Both the position numbers and the translations under genes were made by a program. Shown here in pieces: positions 8,219 to 17,012 of a DNA stretch of 64,000 bases. The DNA comes from Tistrella mobilis KA081020-065 (GTDB lineage Bacteria > Pseudomonadota > Alphaproteobacteria > Tistrellales > Tistrellaceae). The notes below the pieces were generated by a model, which saw nothing but the letters and a program-made list of their open reading frames with translations, did not search any database and was not told the origin of the DNA. The stretch's first letter is position 1. Every line of letters begins with the position of its first letter. Location of the stretch: contig NC_017957.2 in assembly GCF_000264455.2 (NCBI RefSeq), positions 248,001 to 312,000 on the forward strand. The letters run 5' to 3'.

Positions 8219-9616
8219 ATGGCAGACACACCCCCGCGTCAACCCGGTCGTATCGACCAGCTGGTCGAGCTGATTACCGGGCAGATCACCGGCGGCCTGC
8301 TGAAAACCGGCGAGCGCCTGGCCTCGGTCAGGGCGGCGGCGGGAGATCACGGGGTGTCGAAGAACACGATGGCCGAGGCCTATGACCGGCTGGTCGCGGC
8401 CGGGCTGCTGGAATCGCGGCCGGGATCGGGCTTCTATGTCACGGGCGGCAACCGCCGGCCGCTGCCGCGGCAGAACCCGGATGTGGAGGCGGCGGTGGAT
8501 GTGGTCTCGCTGCTGCGCGAACAGCTGGACCAGCATTACGAGGTCCGGCCCGGCGACGGCCGCCCGCCTCAGGCCTGGATGGAAGGCTCTGAAATCGGGC
8601 GTTTTTTCGGCCGGTTCAAATGGCCGAAGGGCGAGGCGATCGACCATGGCTATGGCAGTTCCTGGGGCTTCCTGCCGCTGCGCGAACGCATCGCCATGCT
8701 GCTGGCGGAACGCGGCATCAAGGCCGGGGTGGGACAGGTGCTGCTCACCTACGGTGCCAATCACGCGCTCGACCTGATCATCCGCCATCATCTGGAGCCG
8801 GGCGATACGGTCTTCGTCGACGACCCCGGCTACTATCCGCTGTTCGGCAAGCTGACCCTCGCCAAGGTGCGGATCGTCGGCATCCGTCGCGGGGCCGAGG
8901 GGCCGGATCTGGAGGATCTGGCGGCGAAGCTTGCCCATCACCGGCCGAAACTGTTCTTCACTCAGTCCCAGGGCCACAATCCCACCGGCCATGGCCTGAC
9001 CATGGGCACGGCCTACGGTCTGCTGCAGGCGGCGGAGCGCCACGGTTTCCAGCTGGTGGAGGACGACGCCTTCGCCGATGTGATGCCGGCCTCCGCACCC
9101 AGGCTGGCGGCGCTCGATCAGCTGAACCGGGTGCTCTATGTCGGCACCTTCTCCAAGACCTTCTCGGCAAGCCTGCGCTCGGGCTATGTCGCGGCCTCGG
9201 CACCGGTGGCGGCGGCGCTGCAGGGCATCAAGATGCTGACGGTGGTCGCGACCTCGGATTATGTCGAGCGCTTCATCTACAATTTCATCGCCGACGGCCA
9301 TTACGTCCGCCATCTGCGCCGGCTGCGCGCGCGGGTGGGGGAGGCGGCGAGCACGGCGGCCGGCGCGCTTTCCGAGATGGGGCTGGACGTAGCGACGCCG
9401 GCCCATGCCGGCTTCTATCTCTGGGTCGGCCTGCCGTCCGGCACCGACGAACTGGCGCTGGCCCGTGCCGCGGCAGAACGCAGCATCTTCCTGGCCCCGG
9501 GCCAGGTTTTCGCCCCCGACCGCGCCCCCCGGGCACCCGCCATCCGGGTGAACGTCGCCCATGCCGCGGATCCGCGGTTCCTGGCGTTCATGCGCGAGGT
9601 GGCGGCCGGTCGGTGA
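8219..9616 (+). CDS. MocR-type (GntR/aminotransferase) transcriptional regulator
   Basis: A 465-residue PLP-dependent regulator. The N-terminus is a GntR winged helix (ITGGLLKTGERLASVRAAA, then VSKNTMAEAYDRL and SRPGSGFYV). After a linker comes a fold-type I aminotransferase domain, with DDPGYYPLFGK and the PLP-binding lysine in GTFSKTFSASLR. I chose ATG 8219; TTG 8201 in the same frame would add six residues. MocR proteins sense amino compounds or PLP-related ligands in known cases, so the ligand here is open. Divergence from the HMG-CoA reductase/TRAP unit and the shared operator suggest it controls that unit. Confidence 0.88.
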   Translation: MADTPPRQPGRIDQLVELITGQITGGLLKTGERLASVRAAAGDHGVSKNTMAEAYDRLVAAGLLESRPGSGFYVTGGNRRPLPRQNPDVEAAVDVVSLLREQLDQHYEVRPGDGRPPQAWMEGSEIGRFFGRFKWPKGEAIDHGYGSSWGFLPLRERIAMLLAERGIKAGVGQVLLTYGANHALDLIIRHHLEPGDTVFVDDPGYYPLFGKLTLAKVRIVGIRRGAEGPDLEDLAAKLAHHRPKLFFTQSQGHNPTGHGLTMGTAYGLLQAAERHGFQLVEDDAFADVMPASAPRLAALDQLNRVLYVGTFSKTFSASLRSGYVAASAPVAAALQGIKMLTVVATSDYVERFIYNFIADGHYVRHLRRLRARVGEAASTAAGALSEMGLDVATPAHAGFYLWVGLPSGTDELALARAAAERSIFLAPGQVFAPDRAPRAPAIRVNVAHAADPRFLAFMREVAAGR

Positions 9617-9674
9617 CAGCGCTCCGGCCTTGTCCGGCCTTGTTCATGACAGTCTGGCAGGGGCTGTCACCGGC

Positions 9675-9737
9675 GTACGGACAATGTCTATATTGGTTCA
9701 GCACGGAAGTTCTCGGGAGAAACGTACCGTGTCTAAG
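9675..9737 (+). pseudogene. Relic of a toxin-antitoxin leader and antitoxin start codon
   Basis: This stretch aligns with the leader of the intact antitoxin at 22843, at roughly 75 percent identity over about 60 bp by eye. Shared parts are the operator-like palindrome GTAnnGACnnnGTCnnTA, the -10-like TATA, TTCAGCAC, a GGGAGA Shine-Dalgarno and a GTG start (9729) followed by TCT AAG, against CCT AAA in the intact copy. Similarity ends abruptly after the third codon, where sequence attributed to an IS5-like element begins. No antitoxin body remains. Confidence 0.6.
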
Positions 9738-9756
9738 TGTCCGTGCGGGACGTTAT

Positions 9757-9858
9757 CTATGATGTCCGGCTCCTTGCGATTCTGCGCATCATGATCCGGA
9801 TCATGGCGAGGCGGAGGAATGTCAGAGCCACCAGATGACGCGAAAATCGCTCTAACTC
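9757..9858 (-). mobile_element. 3' remnant of an IS5-like transposase
   Basis: On the minus strand the frame ending with TAG at 9757-9759 reads LERFSRHLVALTFLRLAMIR and continues with further basic residues (MRRIARS). That resembles the last 30 or so residues of IS5-family transposases, where LAFLRLASIR-like segments are common. The frame is cut off at the 3' end of the AraC gene and no upstream transposase sequence is present. It touches the toxin-antitoxin relic on its other side. A 16-bp perfect palindrome at 9790-9805 lies inside it. The family assignment is from memory of IS5 termini and is tentative. Confidence 0.5.
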
Positions 9859-10898
9859 GACGCGGCGACGATGCGCAGACCGTTCTTGCGATAGTTCGAG
9901 GGTGGCACCCCGGCGACCCGGCGGAAGAACCTTGAGAAGCTGGCCATTTCGGCGAAGCCCAAGCGGTCGCTGATTTCCGACATCGGCAGATCCGTGGTGT
10001 CGAGCAGTTCGCGCGCGCGGCGCAGCCGGACATTGTCGAGCGCCTGACGATAGCTGGTGCCGGTCTCGGCCAGTTTGCGGTGCAGCGAACGTTCCGAGAC
10101 GTTCAGCGCCTGTGCCGCCTCCAAGGCATTCGGAAAAGCGCCGCGAGACTGCATCAGCAACTGATAGACCGATTTCACGATGCCGGCATGCGTCGGGCTG
10201 GTGTCGAGCATGTTCTGGCAGAGCCGGCGATAGTTCTGGGCCAGCGACGGGTTCGCGAGCGGCAGCGGCAGGGCACCGACGCCGTCGGCAAAATGAAAGC
10301 AGCTCCGCGGCGCGCCGTAGACGATATCGGCCTGCCAGCGGTCTTCCAGGCCCATCCAGCCCCTGGGCCGGTCGAGCCGGCTTTCGATCAGGCGAATCGG
10401 CAGATGTGCCTGTCGCATGTCGCGAAAGAAGGTCAGCGCCGAGCCGAGCAGGCGTTCGTGCAGGAATTCCGTCAGCCCGGCGGGCACATAGTCGTCATTG
10501 GCCACGAAGGCGACGGCGATATCGTCCTGTGTCACGATGTCGTATTCGAACAGCGCATATCCCAACCCCTGCATCGCGGCGAAAGTGCACAAGCCCTCGG
10601 TGACATCGCGTGACACCAGCACGGCCAACCCGAGCGGGCCATAGGCGAGCAGGCTGTAGCGCAGGCCGGTCAGGAAGCCGATGCCCGGAATCTGTTGCGT
10701 CGCACGCCAGAACAGCCGCTGAAACGCCAGCTCCTGATAGCCGTTGAGGGTACCCCAGGGGTCGTGCAGGATGTCACGGGCAAGCCCCGCCTCGCTCAGC
10801 AGCGGCACCGGGTCGATGCCGTGTTCGGTCAGCATTCCGGCCATGATCTGAATACTCTGGCTCGGCAGGCGTATGCTCTGGATCAGACCGACCTTCAT
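9852..10898 (-). CDS. AraC-family transcriptional regulator
   Basis: A 348-residue regulator with an N-terminal ligand-sensing region of the Arabinose_bd type (res about 15-200) and a C-terminal double helix-turn-helix: LEAAQALNVSERSLHRKLAE, then MSEISDRLGFAEMASFSRFF and the family close GVPPSNYRK. I chose ATG 10898, preceded by GGAG nine bases away; an in-frame TTG at 10931 is less likely. Related proteins with this domain order often activate catabolic operons for acids or lipids. It is divergent from the Liv/thiolase operon and probably activates it in response to the imported substrate. Confidence 0.87.
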   Translation of the reverse strand: MKVGLIQSIRLPSQSIQIMAGMLTEHGIDPVPLLSEAGLARDILHDPWGTLNGYQELAFQRLFWRATQQIPGIGFLTGLRYSLLAYGPLGLAVLVSRDVTEGLCTFAAMQGLGYALFEYDIVTQDDIAVAFVANDDYVPAGLTEFLHERLLGSALTFFRDMRQAHLPIRLIESRLDRPRGWMGLEDRWQADIVYGAPRSCFHFADGVGALPLPLANPSLAQNYRRLCQNMLDTSPTHAGIVKSVYQLLMQSRGAFPNALEAAQALNVSERSLHRKLAETGTSYRQALDNVRLRRARELLDTTDLPMSEISDRLGFAEMASFSRFFRRVAGVPPSNYRKNGLRIVAASS

Positions 10899-11238
10899 GG
10901 CATGCTCCGACCATGTCACACCGGTGCCCAAGATGACGGACTGGCAGTAAAAGTCAAATTATTGGCATGCCCGAACATTCTCAATCGGGCGGAAGCCCGT
11001 CATCCTGTCTTCTGGGAGACAAGATGTCGGAAGGCTCATCTCGTTGAAAAACGGATGGTTTGACGCACACGGCGCCAGCCGGGAGACCGGGTTGCACGGG
11101 TGACGATCAATTGGCCGAAACTGACAACTCCTATCATGCCTGCGCAGAGATCGACGCGGACGCCCGAGGATGACCCCGGGCGCCGGCTCTCGCTCATGCC
11201 TGGCGGATCGTTCGAGGGTTACATCCCTGGGAGGAAAC
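10899..11238. promoter_or_regulatory. Divergent control region between AraC regulator and Liv/thiolase operon
   Basis: This 340-bp gap holds no gene. Two similar sites occur at 10898-10914 and 10963-10979, sharing TGGCATGC then CCGA and CAT, in the same orientation and 65 bp apart, which would suit AraC-type binding to direct repeats. Possible promoter elements are TTGACT near 10950 on the minus strand and TTGGCC followed by TATCAT on the plus strand, both with imperfect spacing. A good Shine-Dalgarno (GGGAGGAA) ends the region before the binding-protein gene. Confidence 0.4.
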
Positions 11239-12420
11239 ATGAAACGTCGAGACTTTCTGCGCATGGCCGGTGCGGCGGCTCTTGCGAGCACACTGCCTGT
11301 GCCGATGCTGCGCGCCAAGACGATGGACGAGTTCCATATCGCCGCCATTCTCGCCTTTTCGGGGGCCTATGGTCTGATCGGCAACGACATGCGCAAAGGC
11401 GCCGAACTGGCCGTTGCGCAGCGCGGCGGCAAGGTGCTGGGCAAACCCATCCGCTTCACCTGGGAGGATGACGAAACCAAGCCGCAGCCGGCGGTGCAGA
11501 AGGCCAGCCGCCTGTTGGCGGAAGGCGCGCAGATGATGTTCGGCGCGGTCGGCTCGGCCTCGACATTGGCGCTGCAAAGCCTGTCGACCCAGCGCAAGGT
11601 GCCCCATCTCGTCACCATCTCGGCCGACGACGCGATCACCAAGCCGGGCGGCGCGCCCTATTCCTTCCGCACGTCGAATACGCTCGGCATGGAAATCAAG
11701 ATGACGATGGAGTTCGTCAAGTCGCGCGGGCTGAAGAAGATCTATGCGGTGACCGCCGACTATCAGGCGACGCGTACCGGCTTTGAGCAGTTCGCCGAGA
11801 TGGCCAAGGCCGCCGGTGTCGAGATCGTCGGCAACGACTATGCGCCGCTGGGCAATCGCGACTTCTCGGTGATCATCGACAAGATGGCGCGATCCGACGC
11901 GGACGGCATCGCGGTCATGGCCACCGGCAATGACGGGATCACCTTCGTCAAGCAGGCCGGCCAGGTCGCATTGGGCAAGGACAAGGTGATCTTCGGCCCC
12001 GTGTTGCAGGACGATGTCTTTGCCGCCGCGACCGGGCCCGCCGCGCTGGGCGTGAATTCCGGCGTGCGCTATCACTACAGCCTCGACAACCCGGCGAACA
12101 AGGCCTTCGTCGAGGCCTATCGCGACGCGTATGGCGTGTTTCCGTCGAGCTTCGCGGGTGAGGCCTATGACGGGCTGCGCTGGTGGCTGGACGTGGTGGA
12201 GCAGACCGACAGCTGGGATGCCGATGCCTGGGTCAAGGCCTTCGCGAACAGCGTCTATGAGACCTCGATCGAGGGCCGCAAGGAGATGCGCGCCTGCGAT
12301 CATCAGGCGTCGCAGGTCGGGCTCTGGGGCGAGGTGGTCAAGGGCGAGGCGCCGATGCCGGAACTGACCATGAAGATCACCGAAATCTTCCCGGCGGACC
12401 GTCTGTTCGACGCCTGTTGA
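11239..12420 (+). CDS. Liv-type ABC transporter substrate-binding protein
   Basis: A 393-residue periplasmic binding protein of the branched-chain amino acid/amide (type I, LivK-like) family. It begins with a twin-arginine-like signal (MKRRDFLRMAGAAALA) and a likely cut after PMLRA. The mature part opens with FHIAAILAFSGAYGLIGNDM, as in the Peripla_BP_6 family, and has GAVGSASTLA and FAGEAYDGLR segments. ATG 11239 is preceded by GGGAGGAA. It is first in a ten-gene operon with both permeases, both ATPases and CoA-thioester enzymes, so the ligand is probably an organic acid rather than an amino acid. Confidence 0.9.
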   Translation: MKRRDFLRMAGAAALASTLPVPMLRAKTMDEFHIAAILAFSGAYGLIGNDMRKGAELAVAQRGGKVLGKPIRFTWEDDETKPQPAVQKASRLLAEGAQMMFGAVGSASTLALQSLSTQRKVPHLVTISADDAITKPGGAPYSFRTSNTLGMEIKMTMEFVKSRGLKKIYAVTADYQATRTGFEQFAEMAKAAGVEIVGNDYAPLGNRDFSVIIDKMARSDADGIAVMATGNDGITFVKQAGQVALGKDKVIFGPVLQDDVFAAATGPAALGVNSGVRYHYSLDNPANKAFVEAYRDAYGVFPSSFAGEAYDGLRWWLDVVEQTDSWDADAWVKAFANSVYETSIEGRKEMRACDHQASQVGLWGEVVKGEAPMPELTMKITEIFPADRLFDAC

Positions 12421-12506
12421 ACGGATGGGCGCATCTGTACGGCGGCGGACTCAAGGTCCGTCGCCTGCCGGCTGTTTCGGGCCGGCTGTTTCGGGATGGT
12501 GCGGAT

Positions 12507-13364
12507 ATGTCCACGATCATTATCGGGTTGAGCCTGAGCTTTCTTCTGTTTCTGCTGTCGGCGGGGCTGACGCTGATCTTCGGCATGCTGGGCGTGATCA
12601 ACTTCGCCCATGGCGCGCTGTACATGCTGGGCGCCTATGCCAGCTTTCAGATCGTCCAGACCACCGGATCGTTCTGGCTGGGGCTGCTGATCGCGCCGGT
12701 GGTTGTCGCGGGGTTGGGCGCGCTGATCGAGATGTCGACGCTCAAGCGGGTCTATTCCCGCGACCACATCTTCCAATTGTTGCTGACCTTCGGCCTGATC
12801 CTGGTGATCGACGACGCGACCAAGCTGATCTGGGGCCTGGACTACAAGCAGGTGCCGGCGCCCGATCTGCTGTCGGTGCCGGTCGCGCTGTTCGGCAGCC
12901 AGATCCCGGCCTACCGGCTGTTCGTCATCGTCTTCGGCGCCGTGGTGTCGCTGGGGCTGTTCCTTCTGCTGGACCGCAGCAAGTGGGGCATGATCATCCG
13001 CGCGGCCAGCGCCGACCCCGACATGGCGCGCACACTGGGCATCGACGTGAACCGGGTTCGCACCGGCGTCTTCGCGCTCGGATCCTATCTCGCGGCGCTT
13101 GGGGGGGTGATCACAGCACCTCTGGTGCCGATCGAGCTGGGCATGGGGTTCAGCGTGATCATCGACTGCTTCGTGGTCGTCATCATCGGCGGGCTGGGTA
13201 ATATCCGGGGCGCGATCTTTGCCTCGCTGCTGCTGGGGATGACCCGGGCCGCCGGCTATACCTATGCCACCGAATGGGTCGAACTTCTGACCTTCGCTCT
13301 GCTGATCGGAACGCTGATGTTCCGCCCCGCGGGCCTGTTCAGCTATAAGGGGCGCGCGGCATGA
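12507..13364 (+). CDS. Liv-type ABC transporter permease (LivH family)
   Basis: A 285-residue inner-membrane permease with about eight helices. The family pattern is clear: GLTLIFGMLGVINFAHGALYMLGAY near the N-terminus and GGLGNIRGAIFASLLLG near the C-terminus. I chose ATG 12507, which places the first helix directly after the start; the frame is open upstream to 12417 but that part is not family-like. The stop overlaps the next permease start (ATGA). With the second permease and the two ATPases it forms the importer that feeds the downstream thiolases and ligases. Confidence 0.9.
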   Translation: MSTIIIGLSLSFLLFLLSAGLTLIFGMLGVINFAHGALYMLGAYASFQIVQTTGSFWLGLLIAPVVVAGLGALIEMSTLKRVYSRDHIFQLLLTFGLILVIDDATKLIWGLDYKQVPAPDLLSVPVALFGSQIPAYRLFVIVFGAVVSLGLFLLLDRSKWGMIIRAASADPDMARTLGIDVNRVRTGVFALGSYLAALGGVITAPLVPIELGMGFSVIIDCFVVVIIGGLGNIRGAIFASLLLGMTRAAGYTYATEWVELLTFALLIGTLMFRPAGLFSYKGRAA

Positions 13365-14317
13365 CACGCAGAGCCATGGGCCGCATGCTGATGGCCCTGA
13401 TCATCGCGGCGATGATCGCCGTGCCGTTGGTTCTGCCCGGCGAGCAATGGGTGAACCTGGTCAGCCTGATCCTGATCTGGGCGCTGTTCGCCATCGGCTT
13501 CGATCTGGTCTTCGGCGTGACCGGGATGCTGTCGTTCGGACATGCGGCGCTGCTTGGAACCGGCGGCTATACGATGACCGTGCTGATGCTGAGCTATCAG
13601 GTCAGCTTCCTGCCCGCGCTGGCCGCCGCCGCCCTGGGCGGCGCGCTGCTGGCCTTCGCCATGGGGTTGTTCGCGCTTCGGGTATCGGGCCTGTTCTTCG
13701 CGCTGCTGACGCTGGCGCTGGCGCAGATGATGTACATCCTGGCCTCGAACAAACTGCGCGCCATCACCGGCGGGCTGGACGGGATCGCCGGGGTGCCGCG
13801 ACCCGATCTGTTCGGCATCGATTTCTACGACAACCGCAACTATTACGGCTTCATCGTCGTGGTCTTCCTGATCGGCCTTGCGATCATGGCCCTGCTGCGG
13901 GCCGCGCCCTTCGGCCGGGCGCTGCGGGCGGTGCAGGCCAACGACACCCGCGCGGCACAGCTTGGCTATAACGTGCACGCCCTGCGGCAGCAGGCCTTCG
14001 TGGTGTCGGGCGCCTATGCCGGTGTGTCGGGCGCGCTGCTGGCCTCGCTGATGTTCTATATCAGCCCGCAGATGCTGCATTGGAGCACGTCCGGCGACGT
14101 GCTGATCATGACCGTTCTGGGTGGCAAGGGCACTCTGCTGGGGCCGATCCTGGGTGTTGCGGTATTCGAGCTGCTGAAGGAGGAACTGAGCCAGGCCACG
14201 CAATACTGGTACGGCATCCTGGGGGTGATCTTCATCCTGGCGACGATCTTCCTGCGCAATGGCATCGCCGGGCTGTTCGACGGCGCCCGCGACCACGACG
14301 AGGGGGGCGCGCCATGA
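13361..14317 (+). CDS. Liv-type ABC transporter permease (LivM family)
   Basis: A 318-residue inner-membrane permease and partner of the preceding LivH-like protein. Family signatures include IWALFAIGFDLVFGVTGMLSFG, then HAALLGTGGY, the GRALRAVQANDTRAAQLGYN cytoplasmic loop that contacts the ATPases, and GGKGTLLGPILGVAVFELL. It is coupled to its neighbours by 4-bp ATGA overlaps at both ends, so the five transport genes are read as one unit. Confidence 0.9.
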   Translation: MTRRAMGRMLMALIIAAMIAVPLVLPGEQWVNLVSLILIWALFAIGFDLVFGVTGMLSFGHAALLGTGGYTMTVLMLSYQVSFLPALAAAALGGALLAFAMGLFALRVSGLFFALLTLALAQMMYILASNKLRAITGGLDGIAGVPRPDLFGIDFYDNRNYYGFIVVVFLIGLAIMALLRAAPFGRALRAVQANDTRAAQLGYNVHALRQQAFVVSGAYAGVSGALLASLMFYISPQMLHWSTSGDVLIMTVLGGKGTLLGPILGVAVFELLKEELSQATQYWYGILGVIFILATIFLRNGIAGLFDGARDHDEGGAP

Positions 14318-15063
14318 CCGGGGGGGCGCTGAGCTGCGAGAATATCCAGGTGTCCTTCGGCGGGCTGAAGGCGGTCAACGACGTCACGTATGATTTCGAG
14401 CCGGGGCGGCTGTACGGGCTGATCGGGCCGAACGGCGCGGGCAAGACCACGCTGATGAACGCGCTCTCGGGCCATGCCGCCTTGAGCGGCGGACGTGTCC
14501 GGCTCGACGGCCGGGACGTGACCCACCTGTCGGTGCATCGGCGCACGCGCAGCGGGCTGGGGCGCAGTTTCCAGATCACCAAGATCTTCGCGGGGATGTC
14601 GGTGCTGGAAAACCTTCAGATCGCGGCCTTTGCCCATCGCTATCGGTTGCAGCCCTTCTGGCTGCCGGCCAGCCGTTTTGCGGCGGTGCGTCAACAGGCC
14701 GAACGGGTGCTGGAAGAGGTGGGGCTGACTGCGCTGGCGCATCGGCCGGCCGAATATCTGTCGCATGGCGACCAGCGCGCGCTGGAAGTGGGCCTGTCGC
14801 TGTTGAGCGAGCCGCGGGTGCTGCTGCTGGACGAACCGCTGGCGGGGGTTGGGCATGATCAGCTCGACCGGGCGATCGACCTGATCAGGCAGATCGTGAA
14901 GGGCCGCACGGTGCTGCTGATCGAGCACAACATGGATGTGGTGATGCAGGTCTCGGACGAGATCGTCGTGATGGTGCAGGGGCAGTTGCTGGCCTCGGGC
15001 AGCCCCGGGGATATCCGGGCCAATGCGGCGGTGCGGGCGGCTTATCTGGGAGACGAGGCATGA
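14314..15063 (+). CDS. Liv-type ABC transporter ATPase (LivG family)
   Basis: A 249-residue cytoplasmic ATPase. Walker A is GPNGAGKTT (about residue 40), the Q loop lies in GRSFQITKIF, Walker B is VLLLDEPLAG, and the switch histidine is in LIEHNMDVV. The ABC signature reads LSHGDQR; the usual glycine-rich form is altered but LivG proteins vary here (LAYGQQR is common). The start overlaps the permease stop and the stop overlaps the second ATPase start, both as ATGA. It powers import together with the next gene. Confidence 0.9.
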   Translation: MTGGALSCENIQVSFGGLKAVNDVTYDFEPGRLYGLIGPNGAGKTTLMNALSGHAALSGGRVRLDGRDVTHLSVHRRTRSGLGRSFQITKIFAGMSVLENLQIAAFAHRYRLQPFWLPASRFAAVRQQAERVLEEVGLTALAHRPAEYLSHGDQRALEVGLSLLSEPRVLLLDEPLAGVGHDQLDRAIDLIRQIVKGRTVLLIEHNMDVVMQVSDEIVVMVQGQLLASGSPGDIRANAAVRAAYLGDEA

Positions 15064-15761
15064 CGCTGCTGGCACTGGAAGACTGCGATGTCTTCTATGG
15101 CAAGGCGCAGGCCCTGCACCGGGTGTCGCTGGAGATCGGGCCGGGCGAGGTGGTGTCGCTGATTGGCCGCAACGGCGCGGGCAAGAGCACCATCCTGAAA
15201 ACCATGATCGGCCTCAACCGCGCGACCGGAGGGCGGCGGCTGTGGAAGGGCGGCGACGTGACCGCGCTGCGCCCGGACCAGCTCGGCCGGTTGGGCATCG
15301 CCTATGTGCCCGAGGACCGGCGGATCTTCTCGAATCTGTCGGTGGACGAGAACCTGCGCATCGCCACGGTGATGGGCCGGAAGGGCGGCTGGGACGCGGC
15401 CCGGGTCCACAAGCTGTTTCCGGTCCTGCGTGAGCGGGCCACCCAGCCCGGCGACACGCTGTCGGGCGGCGAGCAGCAGATGCTCGCCATCGCGCGCGGG
15501 CTGTTGACCAACCCCGAGGTGCTGCTGCTGGACGAGCCCACCGAAGGGCTGGCGCCGCTGATCGTCGATCAACTGGTCGAGGCGATGCGGCTGATCAACG
15601 CCGAGGGCATGGCGCTGTTGCTGGTTGAACAGAACCTGCGTGTGCCGATGAAGCTGGCCCACCGGCAATATGTGATCGATCACGGCGCCATCCGGTGGAC
15701 CGGGACGACGGCCGAGTTGCAGGCCAGCCGGGACGAGATCGAAAAACTGATCAGCCTTTGA
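15060..15761 (+). CDS. Liv-type ABC transporter ATPase (LivF family)
   Basis: A 233-residue cytoplasmic ATPase with canonical motifs: Walker A GRNGAGKST, signature LSGGEQQMLAIARGL, Walker B VLLLDEPTEGLAP, and switch histidine region replaced by LLVEQNLRV, where glutamine is normal for LivF. It starts inside the LivG stop codon (ATGA) and ends 9 bp before the first thiolase gene. It is the fifth and last transport gene, and the tight spacing to the catabolic genes links transport with CoA-dependent metabolism. Confidence 0.9.
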   Translation: MTLLALEDCDVFYGKAQALHRVSLEIGPGEVVSLIGRNGAGKSTILKTMIGLNRATGGRRLWKGGDVTALRPDQLGRLGIAYVPEDRRIFSNLSVDENLRIATVMGRKGGWDAARVHKLFPVLRERATQPGDTLSGGEQQMLAIARGLLTNPEVLLLDEPTEGLAPLIVDQLVEAMRLINAEGMALLLVEQNLRVPMKLAHRQYVIDHGAIRWTGTTAELQASRDEIEKLISL

Positions 15762-15770
15762 GGGAACGAT

Positions 15771-17003
15771 ATGGAAAAGACGTATATCGTCGGGATCGGG
15801 ATGTCGCATTTCGGGCGTTTCCTGAACCGCGGCCTGGCCGATCTTACCGGTGAGGCGGTGACCGAGGCGCTGGCCGATAGCGGTCTTGCGGCCCACGACA
15901 TCGGGGCAGCCTATTTCGCCAACGCCTCGCAAGGCGTGGTCGAGGGCCAGCATCTTGTGCGTGGCCAGCTTGCCCTGCGCAGGCTGGGGTTTCAGAACCT
16001 GTCGATCACCAATGTCGAGAATGCCTGCGCCAGCGGCAGCACCGCGCTGAACGCGGCGGTCGCCTATATCGCCTCAGGGCAAGGTGATGTGGCGCTGGCC
16101 GTGGGCGCCGACAAGATGAACGCCCCCGATCGTGCCCTGTCCTTCGCCATCTTCGACGGTGCCTGGGATGTCGGCGATGTCGAGGGCCAGATCGCGCGGC
16201 TGGAGCGGCTGGGGCAGGCGATGCAGCCGCCGGAACGCGCGGTGGAGCCGGGCCAGCGCAGCGTGTTCATGGATGTCTATGCCGCACTCGCGCGGTTCCA
16301 TATGGGCACCTTCGGCACCACCCAGGCGGATATCGCGCAGGTCGCGGCCAAGAACCACAGCCATTCGGTGCTGAACCCCAAGGCGCAGTACCGCCATGCG
16401 ATGACGGCGGACGAGGTGCTGGCCGCGCGCGAGATTTCCTGGCCGCTGACCCTGCCGATGTGCGCGCCGATCAGCGATGGCGCGGCGGCGGCGATCGTGG
16501 TGTCCGAGAAGAAGGCGCGGCGGATGGGTCTGACCCGGGCGGTGCGGATCGCGGCCAGCGTGCAGGCCGCCGGATCGGACCGGGCAGCTGAGGATCTGGA
16601 CCGCCATATCTGCCGGCGGGCGGTGGATCGGGCCTATGAGCTGTCGGGGATCGGGCCGGAGGATGTCTCGGTGGTCGAGGTGCATGACGCGACCGCCTTC
16701 GCCGAGTTGCAACAGGCCGAGCTTCTGCGGCTTTGCCCGATGGGCGAGGGCGGGCGGCTCGCCACTTCGGGCGCGACCACGCTTGGGGGGCGGATCCCGA
16801 TCAACGTGTCGGGCGGGCTTGAGTCGCGTGGCCATCCGATCGGGGCGACCGGGCTGGCGCAGATCTATGAACTGGTCACGCAGCTGCGGGGCGAGGCCGG
16901 GCCGCGCCAGGTGGAGGGCGCGCGCGTCGGGCTCGCCGAGAACGGCGGCGGCTTCCACGGATACGAGGAAGCCGTGGCCGTGATCACACTGTTGCAGCGA
17001 TAG
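15771..17003 (+). CDS. SCP-x/lipid-transfer-type thiolase (first of two)
   Basis: A 410-residue thiolase-fold protein. The nucleophilic cysteine sits in ENACASGST (Cys86). The C-terminal region has VVEVHDATAFAEL and SRGHPIGATGLAQ, so the key histidines are present, but the usual SCP-x HDC motif is HDA here. Members of this group cleave or condense 3-oxoacyl-CoA, and some relatives (Ltp type) act as retro-aldolases with a DUF35 partner; no DUF35 gene is adjacent. The substrate is unknown. It lies 9 bp after the transporter genes and 9 bp before an acyl-CoA ligase. Sequence differs strongly from the second thiolase, so they are not recent duplicates. Confidence 0.82.
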   Translation: MEKTYIVGIGMSHFGRFLNRGLADLTGEAVTEALADSGLAAHDIGAAYFANASQGVVEGQHLVRGQLALRRLGFQNLSITNVENACASGSTALNAAVAYIASGQGDVALAVGADKMNAPDRALSFAIFDGAWDVGDVEGQIARLERLGQAMQPPERAVEPGQRSVFMDVYAALARFHMGTFGTTQADIAQVAAKNHSHSVLNPKAQYRHAMTADEVLAAREISWPLTLPMCAPISDGAAAAIVVSEKKARRMGLTRAVRIAASVQAAGSDRAAEDLDRHICRRAVDRAYELSGIGPEDVSVVEVHDATAFAELQQAELLRLCPMGEGGRLATSGATTLGGRIPINVSGGLESRGHPIGATGLAQIYELVTQLRGEAGPRQVEGARVGLAENGGGFHGYEEAVAVITLLQR

Positions 17004-17012
17004 GAGGGCCTC

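Noticed and set aside
9790-9805. A 16-bp perfect palindrome as an operator for the AraC or MocR gene
   Set aside because: It lies beyond the 3' ends of both genes and inside a frame resembling a transposase tail, so it is more simply explained as coding remnant.
14750-14780. A defective ABC signature in the LivG-like ATPase (LSHGDQR)
   Set aside because: LivG proteins commonly deviate at this motif, and all other ATPase motifs are intact, so there is no reason to call it inactive.
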